From Rikenellaceae bacterium (lineage in GTDB: Bacteria; Bacteroidota; Bacteroidia; Bacteroidales; Rikenellaceae): a DNA stretch of 64,000 nt. The position numbers and the translations under genes were made by a program. Positions within the stretch are counted from its first letter, which is position 1, and each line of letters opens with the position of its first letter. This document shows positions 31,791 through 41,119 of the stretch, one piece after another. The notes under the pieces are model-generated. The model searched no databases, was not told where the DNA came from, and worked only from the letters and a program-made list of their open reading frames with translations. The stretch spans positions 1 through 64,000 of the forward strand of contig SUZB01000005.1 in NCBI GenBank assembly GCA_015060115.1, given 5' to 3'.

Positions 31791-34697
31791 TCAGTAGCAG
31801 AATACCTTCTCCCTCGATACAATCTCTACTGTGCCGAGTGTCGAGAGGAAATTTAGGTCAATATCGTTTGGGTCTCCCAAGATAAGATAGGTGTAGGGGC
31901 GACTCTTAATCCACTCCTGCTGGAAGGCGACAACATCGTCAAGCGTTAGCCTCTTTGCCTCCTCGTATGCAGCCTTGGCGCGGTCATCTGTAAGGCCCAT
32001 AAGCTCGTTGCGGAGGAATGTGCCAATAACGCCACGACCATCTAAGCGACGAGCCTCTACGCTCTTCAGGTAGCTCTCCTTGGCGAGGTTGAAGGCGTTG
32101 TCCGATACGGGCATATTGTCCACAATGTCGGCAAAGGCCTCGATAGCCTGCTGCACCTTGTCGTTCTGCGTAGCGATGTAGGTGGTGAAGTAGTAGGGCA
32201 TCCCTGCCTCGTAGCCCTCATACAAGCCTGCAGCTGCCGAGTATGCCAAGCCACGAGCCTCGCGCATCTCCTGAAAGACGATAGAGTTCATGCCGCCCGA
32301 GAAGTAGCTGTTGTAGAGCTCGATGATAGCATCGTTCTCCACCGAGAATACCTCGCCTCGGTTTGAAATCTGGCGATAGTAAACCTGCTTTGCAGGGTAG
32401 GGGAGAATGATTACACGATTTTCGGCTGTGGGCAAAATCTCGCGCTTAACCTTCATAGCATCGGTTGCCGTAGGCTCCTCTGCCATAGCGTGGTGCTTGG
32501 TGATAACCTCCGAGATAGCCTCCAACGATGCAGGGCCATAGTATGTTACGCGGTGCTCCAACTCAAAGAGGCGTGCAACACGCTCCAAAAGCTCCTCGCT
32601 TGTGAGTGCCTCAACCTCCGCGTCCGACAAAGTTACACGGTCGATAAACTCGCCACCGTAGAGCGCATACTGCGTAAGTGCCGAGAAGTTGGTCTGCTGG
32701 TTGAAGAGGCGGTTGTGGCGACCCTTGAGGAAGCTATCCTTGTAGTTGCGAAGGATTGCATCATCGCCCACAAGGTTGCGCAAGTAGCCCTCAACAAGTG
32801 TCATCGTTGCCTCCAAGTTCTCCTGCAAACCGCTGATATTGATGGTTGTCTGGTTGTTGCTTACCGAGACATACATCGACGATGCGAGCTGGTACATCTG
32901 AGCCTTGAACTCCTCCAGCGACATATCCTTCGAGCCGAGCAATGCAGCGTAGCCACGAGTGATGCTCATCGCAGGGTCGTAGTCATTGCCGAGGTTGAAG
33001 GTGAAGGATAGCTCAAAGAGGTCGTTAAGCTCGTTCTTGGCGTAGAGTAGCTCAACACCCTCGGCCAATGCCTTGCGCGACATATCCTCGTCGAAGTTGA
33101 TGAACTCAGCCTTCAAAGGCTCAACAACGCTGTTCTGCACCTCCTCCAAGAATGCCGAGCGGGCATCACGGTTGGTCGATATAGGGGTAATCTGAGGCTT
33201 CTCAATCTTCTTCTGTGTGGTATCCTCGCCCTGACGCTTGTAGATAATTGCGTAGTTGTCCGCACGAAGCCTCTCCTGTGCCCACTTGACAATATCCTCT
33301 TTCGTAACCTTCTCAAGGCGCTCAAGCTCGTTTACTACGCTCTCCCACTTTAGGTCGGCGATAAAGGCATCAACGAACATCTCGGCACGCGAGCGGTTAT
33401 TCTCCAGACCACTCATCTCCCAGAGCTTGTTGTTGGCAATAGATGCCTCGATAAGCGACTCATCCCACTCGCCACGGCAGAGCTTCTCAATCTCCTCGAG
33501 GAGCAAGTCTCGTACCTCTTCGAGTGTCTGACCCTCCTTGGGTGAGCCTGAGAGGGCTACCTGGCCATAGTCCACGCCAGCGTATGCCGAGCCACGAGCC
33601 GATAGGGTGAGCTGCTTCTGGTTGATGTCTACATCAATCAAACCGCACATACCATTCGATAGGATGCTGCTTACCAAGGGCAAAATGTCGGCATCGGCGC
33701 TATTTTTGCCACCTGCCTGCCAAGCAATCTGCACAACCTCCGACTCCTGACCCCATACGGTCATCTCACGGGGTGCGGTGAGGGGCTCATCGCCAGCATA
33801 GTCGAACTTGGGAAGCTCCTCGTTAGGCTCCATATCGCCAAAGTACTTCTCGATGATGGCAATCATCTCATCGGGGTCGAAATCGCCCGAAAGACAGATG
33901 GCCATATTGTTGGGTACATAGTAGGTGTTGTAGAAGTTCTTGATATTGGTAATCGAGGGGTTCTTCAGGTGCTCCTGCTTGCCAAGCACGGTGTGCTGAC
34001 CTGAGGGGTGGTTGGGGTAGAGAAGCTCCAACATACCGTAATAGACCTTATTACCATCGCGCGTAAGCGACATATTGTACTCCTCGTATACGGTCTCTAA
34101 CTCGGTGTGGAAGCCTCGGATTACATTGTGCTTGAAGCGGTCAGACTGCACCTTCGCCCAGTTCTCAATCTGGTTAGAGGGGATATTTTCGACATATACG
34201 GTCTCGTCCATCGAGGTCCAAGCATTTGTGCCCTCAGCACCGATTGCCGACATCAGTTTGTCGTACTCGTTGGGAATCGAGAGCTTTGAAGCCTCATTCG
34301 AGATGCGGTCAATCTCGGCATATATGGCCTTGCGCTTAGCCTCGTCTTCGGTTACGCGATATACCTCGAAGAGGCGCTCAATCTCGTCCAAGAGGGGCTT
34401 TTCGGCAGCGTAGTCCGATGTGCCAAACTGCTCCGAGCCCTTGAACATAAGATGCTCGAAGTAGTGAGCAAGACCTGTGGTCTCGGCAGGGTCGTTCTTG
34501 GCACCTGCACGCACAGCGATAAATGTCTGTATGCGTGGCTCCTTGTCCAAAACCGACATATAGACCTTGAGACCGTTGTCGAGGGTGTAGATGCGAGCAT
34601 TCATCGGGTCGCCATCAACACTCTCATAACCCTTATCGCAACCTACGGCAAGCGCCATAAGCAGAACAAGCGAAAGTAGATAAAACAGCTTTTTCAT
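31791..34697 (-). CDS. M16 family zinc metallopeptidase, lipoprotein
   Basis: 968 residues. Lipobox AVGC (Cys 20) after a hydrophobic signal, then two M16 halves. The first carries the inverted zinc motif HYFEH (His 78, Glu 81, His 82) in GLAHYFEHLMFKGSEQFG and a downstream Glu in LETVYEEYN; the second half (from about residue 520) lacks HxxEH, as expected for the non-catalytic partner in a clamshell. Probably degrades peptides at the envelope. It is upstream of nothing in the same unit; 18 bases behind the alcohol dehydrogenase gene, so the two may be co-transcribed. Confidence 0.93.
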   Translation of the reverse strand: MKKLFYLLSLVLLMALAVGCDKGYESVDGDPMNARIYTLDNGLKVYMSVLDKEPRIQTFIAVRAGAKNDPAETTGLAHYFEHLMFKGSEQFGTSDYAAEKPLLDEIERLFEVYRVTEDEAKRKAIYAEIDRISNEASKLSIPNEYDKLMSAIGAEGTNAWTSMDETVYVENIPSNQIENWAKVQSDRFKHNVIRGFHTELETVYEEYNMSLTRDGNKVYYGMLELLYPNHPSGQHTVLGKQEHLKNPSITNIKNFYNTYYVPNNMAICLSGDFDPDEMIAIIEKYFGDMEPNEELPKFDYAGDEPLTAPREMTVWGQESEVVQIAWQAGGKNSADADILPLVSSILSNGMCGLIDVDINQKQLTLSARGSAYAGVDYGQVALSGSPKEGQTLEEVRDLLLEEIEKLCRGEWDESLIEASIANNKLWEMSGLENNRSRAEMFVDAFIADLKWESVVNELERLEKVTKEDIVKWAQERLRADNYAIIYKRQGEDTTQKKIEKPQITPISTNRDARSAFLEEVQNSVVEPLKAEFINFDEDMSRKALAEGVELLYAKNELNDLFELSFTFNLGNDYDPAMSITRGYAALLGSKDMSLEEFKAQMYQLASSMYVSVSNNQTTINISGLQENLEATMTLVEGYLRNLVGDDAILRNYKDSFLKGRHNRLFNQQTNFSALTQYALYGGEFIDRVTLSDAEVEALTSEELLERVARLFELEHRVTYYGPASLEAISEVITKHHAMAEEPTATDAMKVKREILPTAENRVIILPYPAKQVYYRQISNRGEVFSVENDAIIELYNSYFSGGMNSIVFQEMREARGLAYSAAAGLYEGYEAGMPYYFTTYIATQNDKVQQAIEAFADIVDNMPVSDNAFNLAKESYLKSVEARRLDGRGVIGTFLRNELMGLTDDRAKAAYEEAKRLTLDDVVAFQQEWIKSRPYTYLILGDPNDIDLNFLSTLGTVEIVSREKVFCY

Positions 34698-34714
34698 ATT
34701 CTTGAAGTTTTAGG

Positions 34715-35884
34715 TTAAATACACATTTCGTAGATGCGCTCTACATCCTGAGGCTCCAAGGTCTTAAAGCCACGAATAGCGCCATAGCGACAAGCCTTGC
34801 GTGCCATCGTTGCAAAGTCCTCGCGCTTGATGCCTACCTCGGTGAAGGTGTAGGGGAGGTTGAGCGTTACGGACATAAACTCACGCATACGCTCGATGCA
34901 CTCCTTGGCAATCGCCATAGGCTCACCCTTGGGGTCGATGCCAAAGACATTTACGCCAAGCGACACATAACGGTGGGCGTTGCTCTCCTCCAAGCAATAC
35001 TCCATCCAGCGGGGTGTGAGGATAGCCAAGCCGTGGCCGTGTGCAATATCGTAGATTGCCGATAGCTCGTGCTCCATAGGGTGGCAACTCCACGCCTTGC
35101 GACGACCGCCATTTATAAAGCCGTTGATAGCCCACGATGAGCACCACATAAGGTTGGCGCGTGCCTCGTAGTTTTCGGGCTCGGCGATAGCCACAGGCGC
35201 AAACTTGACGATGGTCTTGAGCATCGCCTCCATCATAGAGTCGAGCATAAAGAGGTCCTCGTTGAGGTTGAAGTATACCTCCAAGATGTGCGACATCATA
35301 TCGGCAGCACCGCAAGCGGTCTGATAGGGGCTGACGGTGTAGGTCAGCGTGGGGTCGAGGAACGATACCTTGGGCAACATAGGCGCAGCCATACGACCCA
35401 ACTTATCTTGCGTTTCGAGGTTGGTGATTACACCGCCTGCATCCATCTCCGAGCCTGTGGCCGAGAGGGTTAGGATTGTTACGATGGGCAATGCTCGCTC
35501 GATAGGCTTGGCATTTGCGCCAAAGAACTCCCACGCATCGTGCTCGACACAAGCACCTGCCGCCATAAACTTCGTAGCATCGATTGTCGAGCCACCGCCA
35601 ACGGCCAACAACACATCGATATTGTGCTCCTTGCACATCTTAGCGCCCTTGCGTACCGAGTCGATACGAGGGTTGGGCTCGATGCCCGAAAGCTCAAATA
35701 CGGTGCAGTCGGCAGCCTTAAGCTCTGCCATTACACGGTCGTAGAGTCCTGAACGCTTGATTGAGCCACCACCGTATGTGAGCAACACTCTTTTGCCAAA
35801 CTTAAGCAACTCAGGCGCGAGGTTGCCGAGCTGATTTTCGCCAAAATATACCTTTACTGGAATGTCGTATACAAAATTATTCAT
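34715..35884 (-). CDS. Iron-containing alcohol dehydrogenase (YqhD/BDH-like)
   Basis: 389 residues of the group III metal-dependent alcohol dehydrogenases. GGGSIKRSGLYDRV (38-51) and LAVGGGSTIDATKFMA (93-108) form the NADP-binding site; the four metal ligands align with YqhD at Asp 195, His 199, His 268 and His 282. The enzyme reduces aldehydes, mainly broad-range, with NADPH. Located between the symporter and the M16 gene on the same strand. Confidence 0.92.
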   Translation of the reverse strand: MNNFVYDIPVKVYFGENQLGNLAPELLKFGKRVLLTYGGGSIKRSGLYDRVMAELKAADCTVFELSGIEPNPRIDSVRKGAKMCKEHNIDVLLAVGGGSTIDATKFMAAGACVEHDAWEFFGANAKPIERALPIVTILTLSATGSEMDAGGVITNLETQDKLGRMAAPMLPKVSFLDPTLTYTVSPYQTACGAADMMSHILEVYFNLNEDLFMLDSMMEAMLKTIVKFAPVAIAEPENYEARANLMWCSSWAINGFINGGRRKAWSCHPMEHELSAIYDIAHGHGLAILTPRWMEYCLEESNAHRYVSLGVNVFGIDPKGEPMAIAKECIERMREFMSVTLNLPYTFTEVGIKREDFATMARKACRYGAIRGFKTLEPQDVERIYEMCI

Positions 35885-35913
35885 AAGGCTTCTTCTCTTT
35901 TTTGAGGTTTATG

Positions 35914-37134
35914 CTAATTGCGCTTTACGAAACGGTCTACAACGGCGGCACAAGCGGCATCGCCAGTGATGTTGAGCGTTGTGCGAATCATATCGAAGAT
36001 ACGGTCAAGGGCGTAGAATAGTGGTAGACCCTCCAACGGAATACCCGCAGCAACCAATACCGCAGCGGCCAAGAGCGTTGGGCCAGGAACACCTGCCTGA
36101 CCGATAGCGCCAAGGGTGCAGACAAGGGCTATTGAGGTGTAGTCGGCCATCGTGAGGTCGATGCCGTAGAACTGCGCAAAGAAGATGGCGAGCAGTGCGT
36201 AGTAGATGGCGTTACCCGACATATTGATTGTTGCGCCCAAGGGGAGTACAAAACCCGATGTCTGCTTCGAGATGCCCATCTCGTCGCACGCCTCCATATT
36301 TACGGGGAGCGTAGCGAGTGAAGAGGCGGTAGAGAACGACACCACCTGAGGCTTTACCATTGCGCGGAAGTAGTCCTTGAGCTTAACGCGCGAGAAGAGG
36401 AATACGGTGAGAGGGTAGAGACCTAAGCCGATGATAAGCACAGCGATAAGGTCTAACCATAGGACATTTGCCACCTGCAACAATACATCGAAACCGAAGG
36501 TGCCCGTAGCATCTGCGATAAGGCCGAATACACCGAATGGCGCTACAAGCATCACCTTGCCGATGCACCAGATAAGTGCTTCGAGGATTGTGTTGAGGCC
36601 ATTAACCACCTTCTTACGGCGCTCCGAGGCTAGGGTCGAGATGCCGAAGCCGAGGAAGAGTCCGAAGATGATAATCTGCAAAATGTTACCCGTAGCAAGC
36701 GCTGCAATGGGGTTTTCGGGAATCATACCGATAACCGTATCCCAGAAACCAGCACTCTCAGGAGCAGCCGATGTGGCAACACCCTGGCCCGCCTCGTTGA
36801 TAGCGGCGATACCCGCAGCATCGACATTCGAGCCTGGCTCAAATACCACAGCGAGGAAGATGGCAACGATGATGGCAACCAGCGTGGTGAGCATCATATA
36901 TGCGATGCTTATGCCACCGACCAATCCCGCTGAGCGTGTCTCGCCAAGGGCAGCTGCACCACTGATAATCGACACGGCCACCAGAGGCACAACAAGCATC
37001 TTGATAAGCTGGATAAAGAGGTCGCCCAATGGCTTAAACATCGAGGCCTCAGGGCCCATAAATGCGCCAACAACGATACCGATAGCCATAGCTATGATAA
37101 TCCAGACGCCTACATTCTTAAGTAACTTTTTCAT
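35914..37134 (-). CDS. Dicarboxylate/amino-acid:cation symporter (DAACS/GltP-like)
   Basis: 406 residues with about eight transmembrane helices and two re-entrant loops. The family serine-rich loop is FSTASSLATLPVN (about 272-284), followed by SGFVLPLGATINMSGNAIYY and, near the end, AGVPGPTLLAAAVLVAAGIPLEGL plus DRIFDMIRTTLNITGDA, the substrate/cation-binding segment. Probably Na+ or H+ coupled uptake of glutamate, aspartate or C4-dicarboxylates; the residues do not decide. Promoter element TAACTTTG upstream. Confidence 0.92.
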   Translation of the reverse strand: MKKLLKNVGVWIIIAMAIGIVVGAFMGPEASMFKPLGDLFIQLIKMLVVPLVAVSIISGAAALGETRSAGLVGGISIAYMMLTTLVAIIVAIFLAVVFEPGSNVDAAGIAAINEAGQGVATSAAPESAGFWDTVIGMIPENPIAALATGNILQIIIFGLFLGFGISTLASERRKKVVNGLNTILEALIWCIGKVMLVAPFGVFGLIADATGTFGFDVLLQVANVLWLDLIAVLIIGLGLYPLTVFLFSRVKLKDYFRAMVKPQVVSFSTASSLATLPVNMEACDEMGISKQTSGFVLPLGATINMSGNAIYYALLAIFFAQFYGIDLTMADYTSIALVCTLGAIGQAGVPGPTLLAAAVLVAAGIPLEGLPLFYALDRIFDMIRTTLNITGDAACAAVVDRFVKRN

Positions 37135-37177
37135 TATTGTCTAATACATTTGATTGATTCAAACCAGTTTCAAATTA

Positions 37178-37185
37178 CAAAGTTA
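37178..37185 (-). promoter_or_regulatory. -7 element of the symporter gene
   Basis: TAACTTTG on the minus strand, 43 bases before the start codon. Confidence 0.5.
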
Positions 37186-37260
37186 GCATTTTGCACCATA
37201 TATGCAAAGCATAGAGCAAAAATTGTTCTTATGGTCGCTGTGATTATCCTTATTTTTTTG

Positions 37261-37268
37261 TACATTTG
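37261..37268 (+). promoter_or_regulatory. -7 element of the sirtuin gene
   Basis: TACATTTG 18 bases before the start codon; no clear -33 box. Confidence 0.5.
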
Positions 37269-37286
37269 TGAAAAATATGGAATACG

Positions 37287-38003
37287 ATGGAACAGAAGAA
37301 AAAGAAGATAGTTGTATTTACGGGTGCTGGTGTGAGTGCCGATAGCGGTATTGCCACATTCCGTGATTCAGATGGACTGTGGGCTAACTACCGCATCGAG
37401 GATGTATGCACCCCTGAGGCGTTGGTGCGCAACCGTGCACAAGTTATCGAGTTCTACAATCTTCGTCGTCGTGAGTCGCTTACCAAACGACCCAACGAGG
37501 GCCATATCGCCATCGCCTCGATGGAGGAGTGGGCTGATGTTGAGGTTGTTACGCAGAATGTCGATAACCTCCATGAGCAGGCTGGCTCATCGCGCGTAAC
37601 GCACCTTCACGGCGAGTTGATGAAGCTACGCTCGGAGCGCAACCCCGAACTTATCTACGATATAAACGAGGGCTGGGAGCAAAAGTTGGATGCTCGCGCA
37701 GAGGATGGTGCACTGCTGCGACCTCATATCGTCTTCTTTGGCGAGTCGGTGCCTATGTTTGATACTGCGTGCAAGATTGTGGCCGAGGCAGATATTCTTA
37801 TCGTTGTTGGCACCTCGTTGGCTGTATATCCCGCAGCCTCGTTGGTCTACTATGTCCGTGATCGCCAAGTGCCTATCTACCTTGTAGACCCCGGCAATCC
37901 CGATACGGCGATGATTCGCAACCCGCTCTATCATATCAAGGAGCGTGGTGCTGTCGGTGTTCCACAACTTGTAGCCCAACTCAGAGATGAGCTTGCGAAG
38001 TAG
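37287..38003 (+). CDS. cobB: NAD-dependent protein deacylase, Sir2 family
   Basis: 238 residues. Conserved NAD site FTGAGVSADSGIATFRDSDGLW (11-32), TQNVDNLHEQAG (89-100), and the catalytic histidine in THLHGELMKL (His 108). The zinc-binding cysteines of classic sirtuins are absent: the loop reads SERNPELIYDINEGWEQKL instead, a form frequent in Bacteroidetes. It removes acetyl or other acyl groups from lysines using NAD+. The last 17 bases overlap the next gene. Confidence 0.92.
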   Translation: MEQKKKKIVVFTGAGVSADSGIATFRDSDGLWANYRIEDVCTPEALVRNRAQVIEFYNLRRRESLTKRPNEGHIAIASMEEWADVEVVTQNVDNLHEQAGSSRVTHLHGELMKLRSERNPELIYDINEGWEQKLDARAEDGALLRPHIVFFGESVPMFDTACKIVAEADILIVVGTSLAVYPAASLVYYVRDRQVPIYLVDPGNPDTAMIRNPLYHIKERGAVGVPQLVAQLRDELAK

Positions 38004-38505
38004 GGTGGCCGAGCGTGCCAACGAGCTTTTGGCGTTCTGTCGCAAGGAGGGCTATAATACGCGGATAGCCCTCTTTGTCGATTTGTCGCGCCACTCAGGC
38101 CGTAGCCGTTTTGTTGCTTGGAGCTTCGAGGAGCAAAAGGCGATATTCTGCTGCCCCGTAAGCCACGGCAGTGGCTCGCAAAAGTCGCACCAGCGCTCCG
38201 CCTATGCCCGCCTCTCTAACCTCGATGGCTCGCACCTCTCGTCTCTAGGTCGTGCCCTTGTTGCCGAGCGCTACGAGGGTCGCTATGGTGTCGCCTATCG
38301 CCTTGATGGTCTTGATGATACAAACTCCAACCTCCGTAGTCGTTTTGTCGTTCTTCACGGCTGGGAACATACGAGCTCTTTTCCAATCTTTCCGCTCGCC
38401 ACCGTAGGCAGTTTCGGTTGCCCTGTCCTCTCGCGCAAAATGATGGCCAAAGTCGATAGCCTAATTAGAGATGAGAGCAAGGTTATTTTGGATATATTTG
38501 TGTAG
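37987..38505 (+). CDS. Murein L,D-transpeptidase catalytic-domain protein
   Basis: 172 residues of the YkuD_2-type family (PF13645). The catalytic signature appears as HGWEHTS (His) and VGSFGCPVLSR, with the nucleophile Cys 145. No clear signal peptide, unlike secreted transpeptidases, although the true start could be later. The family makes or trims 3-3 peptidoglycan cross-links. The reading frame begins 17 bases inside the sirtuin gene, so translation is probably coupled. Confidence 0.82.
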   Translation: MSLRSRVAERANELLAFCRKEGYNTRIALFVDLSRHSGRSRFVAWSFEEQKAIFCCPVSHGSGSQKSHQRSAYARLSNLDGSHLSSLGRALVAERYEGRYGVAYRLDGLDDTNSNLRSRFVVLHGWEHTSSFPIFPLATVGSFGCPVLSRKMMAKVDSLIRDESKVILDIFV

Positions 38506-38543
38506 GTCGGGGAGTAGGTAACTATTATTGTTTTTTGAGCTTA

Positions 38544-38635
38544 TGACTTTAATGACGATAAGACTTTAAGACCTTAAGACCTTACGAGGTCGGGTACTAT
38601 AAAGTCTTATTTGTCCTATTGTCTAATAACAAACA
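38544..38635. repeat. Dispersed AAGAC/GTCTTA intergenic repeat, copy 3
   Basis: Reversed orientation relative to copies 2 and 4. Contains TAAGACTTTAAGACCTTAAG, the core CGAGGTCGGGTACTAT and GTCTTATTTGTCC. It lies between two converging genes. Confidence 0.7.
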
Positions 38636-38664
38636 AAAGGGGACTGCCGAAGCAATCCCCTTGT
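38636..38664 (-). terminator. Terminator of the meaB operon
   Basis: Minus-strand stem AAGGGGATTGC / GCAGTCCCCTT with loop TTCG and a TTTTGTTTGTT tail, 24 bases after the meaB stop codon. Confidence 0.8.
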
Positions 38665-38687
38665 GAATATTAACAAGTTGCGATAGG

Positions 38688-39794
38688 CTACTTAAAGTAG
38701 ATGTCGAGCAACTCCTTGGCGGCGATAAATGATGATAACTTGGCCTCCAAAACACGCTGCTCAACCTCGGCCATCTTTGCCTCGATTTCGGGGTTGTTGT
38801 AGAAGCTCGACTTTAGGGTCTCGTTGATGGTCTCGTACATCCAATACTTATTTTGGCGGTTGCGGTTTGCTGTGAAGTAGCCGTTGAGCTCGATATGCTC
38901 AAGGTACTTTTCAACGCCCTGCCATACCTCCTCAAGGCCTGTGCCGAGGAGCGATGAGCAGGTGTAGACCTGAGGTCGCCAGCCCGACTCGGCAAGGGGG
39001 AAGAGGTGCAAAGCGCCCTGATACTGAGCCTTGGCAAGCTCCGCCTTGGTGATATTCTCGCCATCGGCCTTGGTGATAACCATCATATCGGCCATCTCCA
39101 TAATACCGCGCTTGATGCCCTGAAGCTCATCGCCCGCACCCGAGATTTGCAACATCATAAACATATCGACCATAGAGTGTACGGCGGTCTCCGACTGACC
39201 AACGCCCACAGTCTCGATAAATATCACATCGAAGCCCGCAGCCTCGCACAGCACGATAGTCTCACGGGTCTTGCGTGCTACGCCACCGAGCGAGCCTGCC
39301 GAGGGTGAGGGGCGCACAAAGATGTCGGGGTTGTGGCAGATGCTCTCCATACGGGTTTTATCGCCAAGGATTGAGCCACCGCTACGCTCCGATGAGGGAT
39401 CGATAGCCAATACTGCAAGCTTATGCTTAAGCGAGGTAATCATATTGCCGACAGCCTCGATAAAGCTCGACTTACCTGCACCAGGAACACCCGTGATGCC
39501 GATACGCACCGACTTGCCCGAATAGGGCAGACAGCGCTCGATAATCTCCTGAGCCTGAGCGTAGTGCGCAGGGTTGTTGCTCTCGACAAGGGTGATGGCC
39601 TGTGCCAAGATGGTGATATTGCCTTGAAGGATACCCTCGACATACTCATCGGTAGTGAAGGTACGGCGCTTACGGCGCACGAAGTATGGGTTTACAACGG
39701 GCTGGTCGGCAACACCCTCTGCGACATTGAGTGCGCTGTCGTGGTGCTGGTCGAGATACTCCTTTTCGTAGTGCTCAATCTTTGTATATGACAT
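38688..39794 (-). CDS. meaB: Methylmalonyl-CoA mutase-associated GTPase MeaB
   Basis: 368 residues. G3E-type GTPase with P-loop GVPGAGKSS (102-110), switch region IFIETVGVGQSETAV and the TKADGENI base motif. MeaB guards and reloads B12-dependent methylmalonyl-CoA mutase. It sits near mce and the methylmalonyl-CoA decarboxylase genes, all of the succinate-propionate route; the mutase itself (mutA/mutB) is not in this window. Confidence 0.94.
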   Translation of the reverse strand: MSYTKIEHYEKEYLDQHHDSALNVAEGVADQPVVNPYFVRRKRRTFTTDEYVEGILQGNITILAQAITLVESNNPAHYAQAQEIIERCLPYSGKSVRIGITGVPGAGKSSFIEAVGNMITSLKHKLAVLAIDPSSERSGGSILGDKTRMESICHNPDIFVRPSPSAGSLGGVARKTRETIVLCEAAGFDVIFIETVGVGQSETAVHSMVDMFMMLQISGAGDELQGIKRGIMEMADMMVITKADGENITKAELAKAQYQGALHLFPLAESGWRPQVYTCSSLLGTGLEEVWQGVEKYLEHIELNGYFTANRNRQNKYWMYETINETLKSSFYNNPEIEAKMAEVEQRVLEAKLSSFIAAKELLDIYFK

Positions 39795-39807
39795 ATCGTA
39801 TCTGTTT

Positions 39808-40278
39808 TTATTTCAAAATATTAGTAATTGCTCTTCTATCTAAGTGCTGCAACGAGCCAAACCACTCGATACGCTGTTTCTTCTTGTCGAAGATGACGCC
39901 AAAGGGCACATAGTTAATGCCGAATGAACGGAATGTATGGTGGTTGTTGTCAAATGCCACCGAGGTGTTGTGGCTGACAAACGAGTTGAGCAGGGCATTA
40001 TCCTCGGTCTTCTCCTCGGCCGTAAGCAGTACGATGGCCATATCGTCCTCTGCCGAAATAAGCTCGTCGCAAAGCCTATCGGCGGCATCTACAGCGGGCG
40101 CACTCTCGGAGTGGATAAAGACCATACAGATATATTTCTGCAAGATATTATCCATCGGTGTGCCGAGTGTTGCACCTATCGAGATGTCGGGTGTGCGGTC
40201 GCCAAGGCGTAGGCGCTGAGCCTCTGCCGAAGAGCAAAAAACAAGCATCGCTGCAATTATAGATAGTAGATACTTCAT
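39808..40278 (-). CDS. Exported thioredoxin-fold-like protein of unknown function
   Basis: 156 residues from the ATG at 40278, which begins a clean signal peptide (MKYLLSIIAAMLVFCSSAEA). A TAACTTCG element (40299-40307) lies upstream and argues against the two earlier in-frame ATGs. The mature part resembles AhpC/thioredoxin-like proteins (GDRTPDISIGATLG, FGINYVPFGVIFDKKKQRIEW) but has no CxxC. Probably exported. Co-directed with meaB, 13 bases from it. Confidence 0.65.
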   Translation of the reverse strand: MKYLLSIIAAMLVFCSSAEAQRLRLGDRTPDISIGATLGTPMDNILQKYICMVFIHSESAPAVDAADRLCDELISAEDDMAIVLLTAEEKTEDNALLNSFVSHNTSVAFDNNHHTFRSFGINYVPFGVIFDKKKQRIEWFGSLQHLDRRAITNILK

Positions 40279-40478
40279 CTTGTTATGTATAGTTTTCATT
40301 GCGAAGTTACTCAATTTTCTACAAATATCAATCCCTCAGCCGAAGAAAAATTGTGTTGAGGGGAAAATATTTTTGAGAAATAGGCTCTCAATCAGCGCCC
40401 CGTTATCGAAATCTATATAAATATAGAAATTCCCGAAAAAAAGAGTCGAAAATATTTCGCCATTTCAAAAAGTTGGCG

Positions 40479-40486
40479 TAACTTTG
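40479..40486 (+). promoter_or_regulatory. -7 element of the mce-mmd operon
   Basis: TAACTTTG about 75 bases before mce. The 280-bp gap before mce has no gene; a short palindrome CTATATAAATATAG lies at about 40414-40427. Confidence 0.55.
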
Positions 40487-40561
40487 AGTGATTTTTGGAA
40501 CACTAAAAAGAAACGAACAAACAAATAAATATTAAGTTAAACTTTATAAAAATTAAACACT

Positions 40562-40972
40562 ATGAAAGTATCACACATTGAGCATCTCGGCATCGCCGTT
40601 AATAGCTTGGAGGAGGCAATTCCCTACTGGGAGAATGTATTGGGTTTGAAGTGTTACGCTATCGAGGAGGTAGCTGACCAGAAGGTTAAGACCGCATTCT
40701 TTATGCTTGGTCAGACCAAGATTGAGCTCTTGGAGCCCACCTCACCTGAGTCTACCATCGCGAAGTACATCGAGAACAAGGGCGTAGGTATCCACCACAT
40801 GGCTCTTGCTTGCGAGAATATCGAGGAGCAGCTCGCTGACGCTGAGGCTCACGGTATCCGCCTTATCGACAAGACTCCCCGCAAGGGTGCTGAGGGTTTG
40901 ACCATCGCATTCCTTCACCCCAAGTCAACTCAGGGTATCCTCACTGAGCTTTGCGAGAACAAGAATAAGTAA
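40562..40972 (+). CDS. mce: Methylmalonyl-CoA epimerase
   Basis: 136 residues with the glyoxalase/vicinal-oxygen-chelate fold in two halves. Metal-binding His in SHIEHLGIAV, Gln/Glu in TKIELLEPTSPESTIAKYI, a second His in GIHHMALACENIE and a final Glu in GILTELCE. It interconverts (R)- and (S)-methylmalonyl-CoA for the B12 mutase. First gene before the decarboxylase genes. Confidence 0.96.
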   Translation: MKVSHIEHLGIAVNSLEEAIPYWENVLGLKCYAIEEVADQKVKTAFFMLGQTKIELLEPTSPESTIAKYIENKGVGIHHMALACENIEEQLADAEAHGIRLIDKTPRKGAEGLTIAFLHPKSTQGILTELCENKNK

Positions 40973-41037
40973 TCTAATTTGGTTGTTTTGGCGTTTTTGC
41001 CTAAAGCCAGCACAAATTGTATAACTTATAAAAGTGA

Positions 41038-41073
41038 TGTTTGGGCTATGCCTAAAGTGGGGTAGCCCGAACA
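41038..41073 (+). promoter_or_regulatory. Hairpin between mce and mmdA
   Basis: An 11-bp stem (TGTTTGGGCTA / TAGCCCGAACA with one G-T pair) in the 147-base gap. No T-run follows, so it may set segmental mRNA stability rather than end transcription. Confidence 0.45.
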
Positions 41074-41119
41074 TTTCAGAAACCAAAACTAATTATATTA
41101 TAAAATAAAATATTTCACT

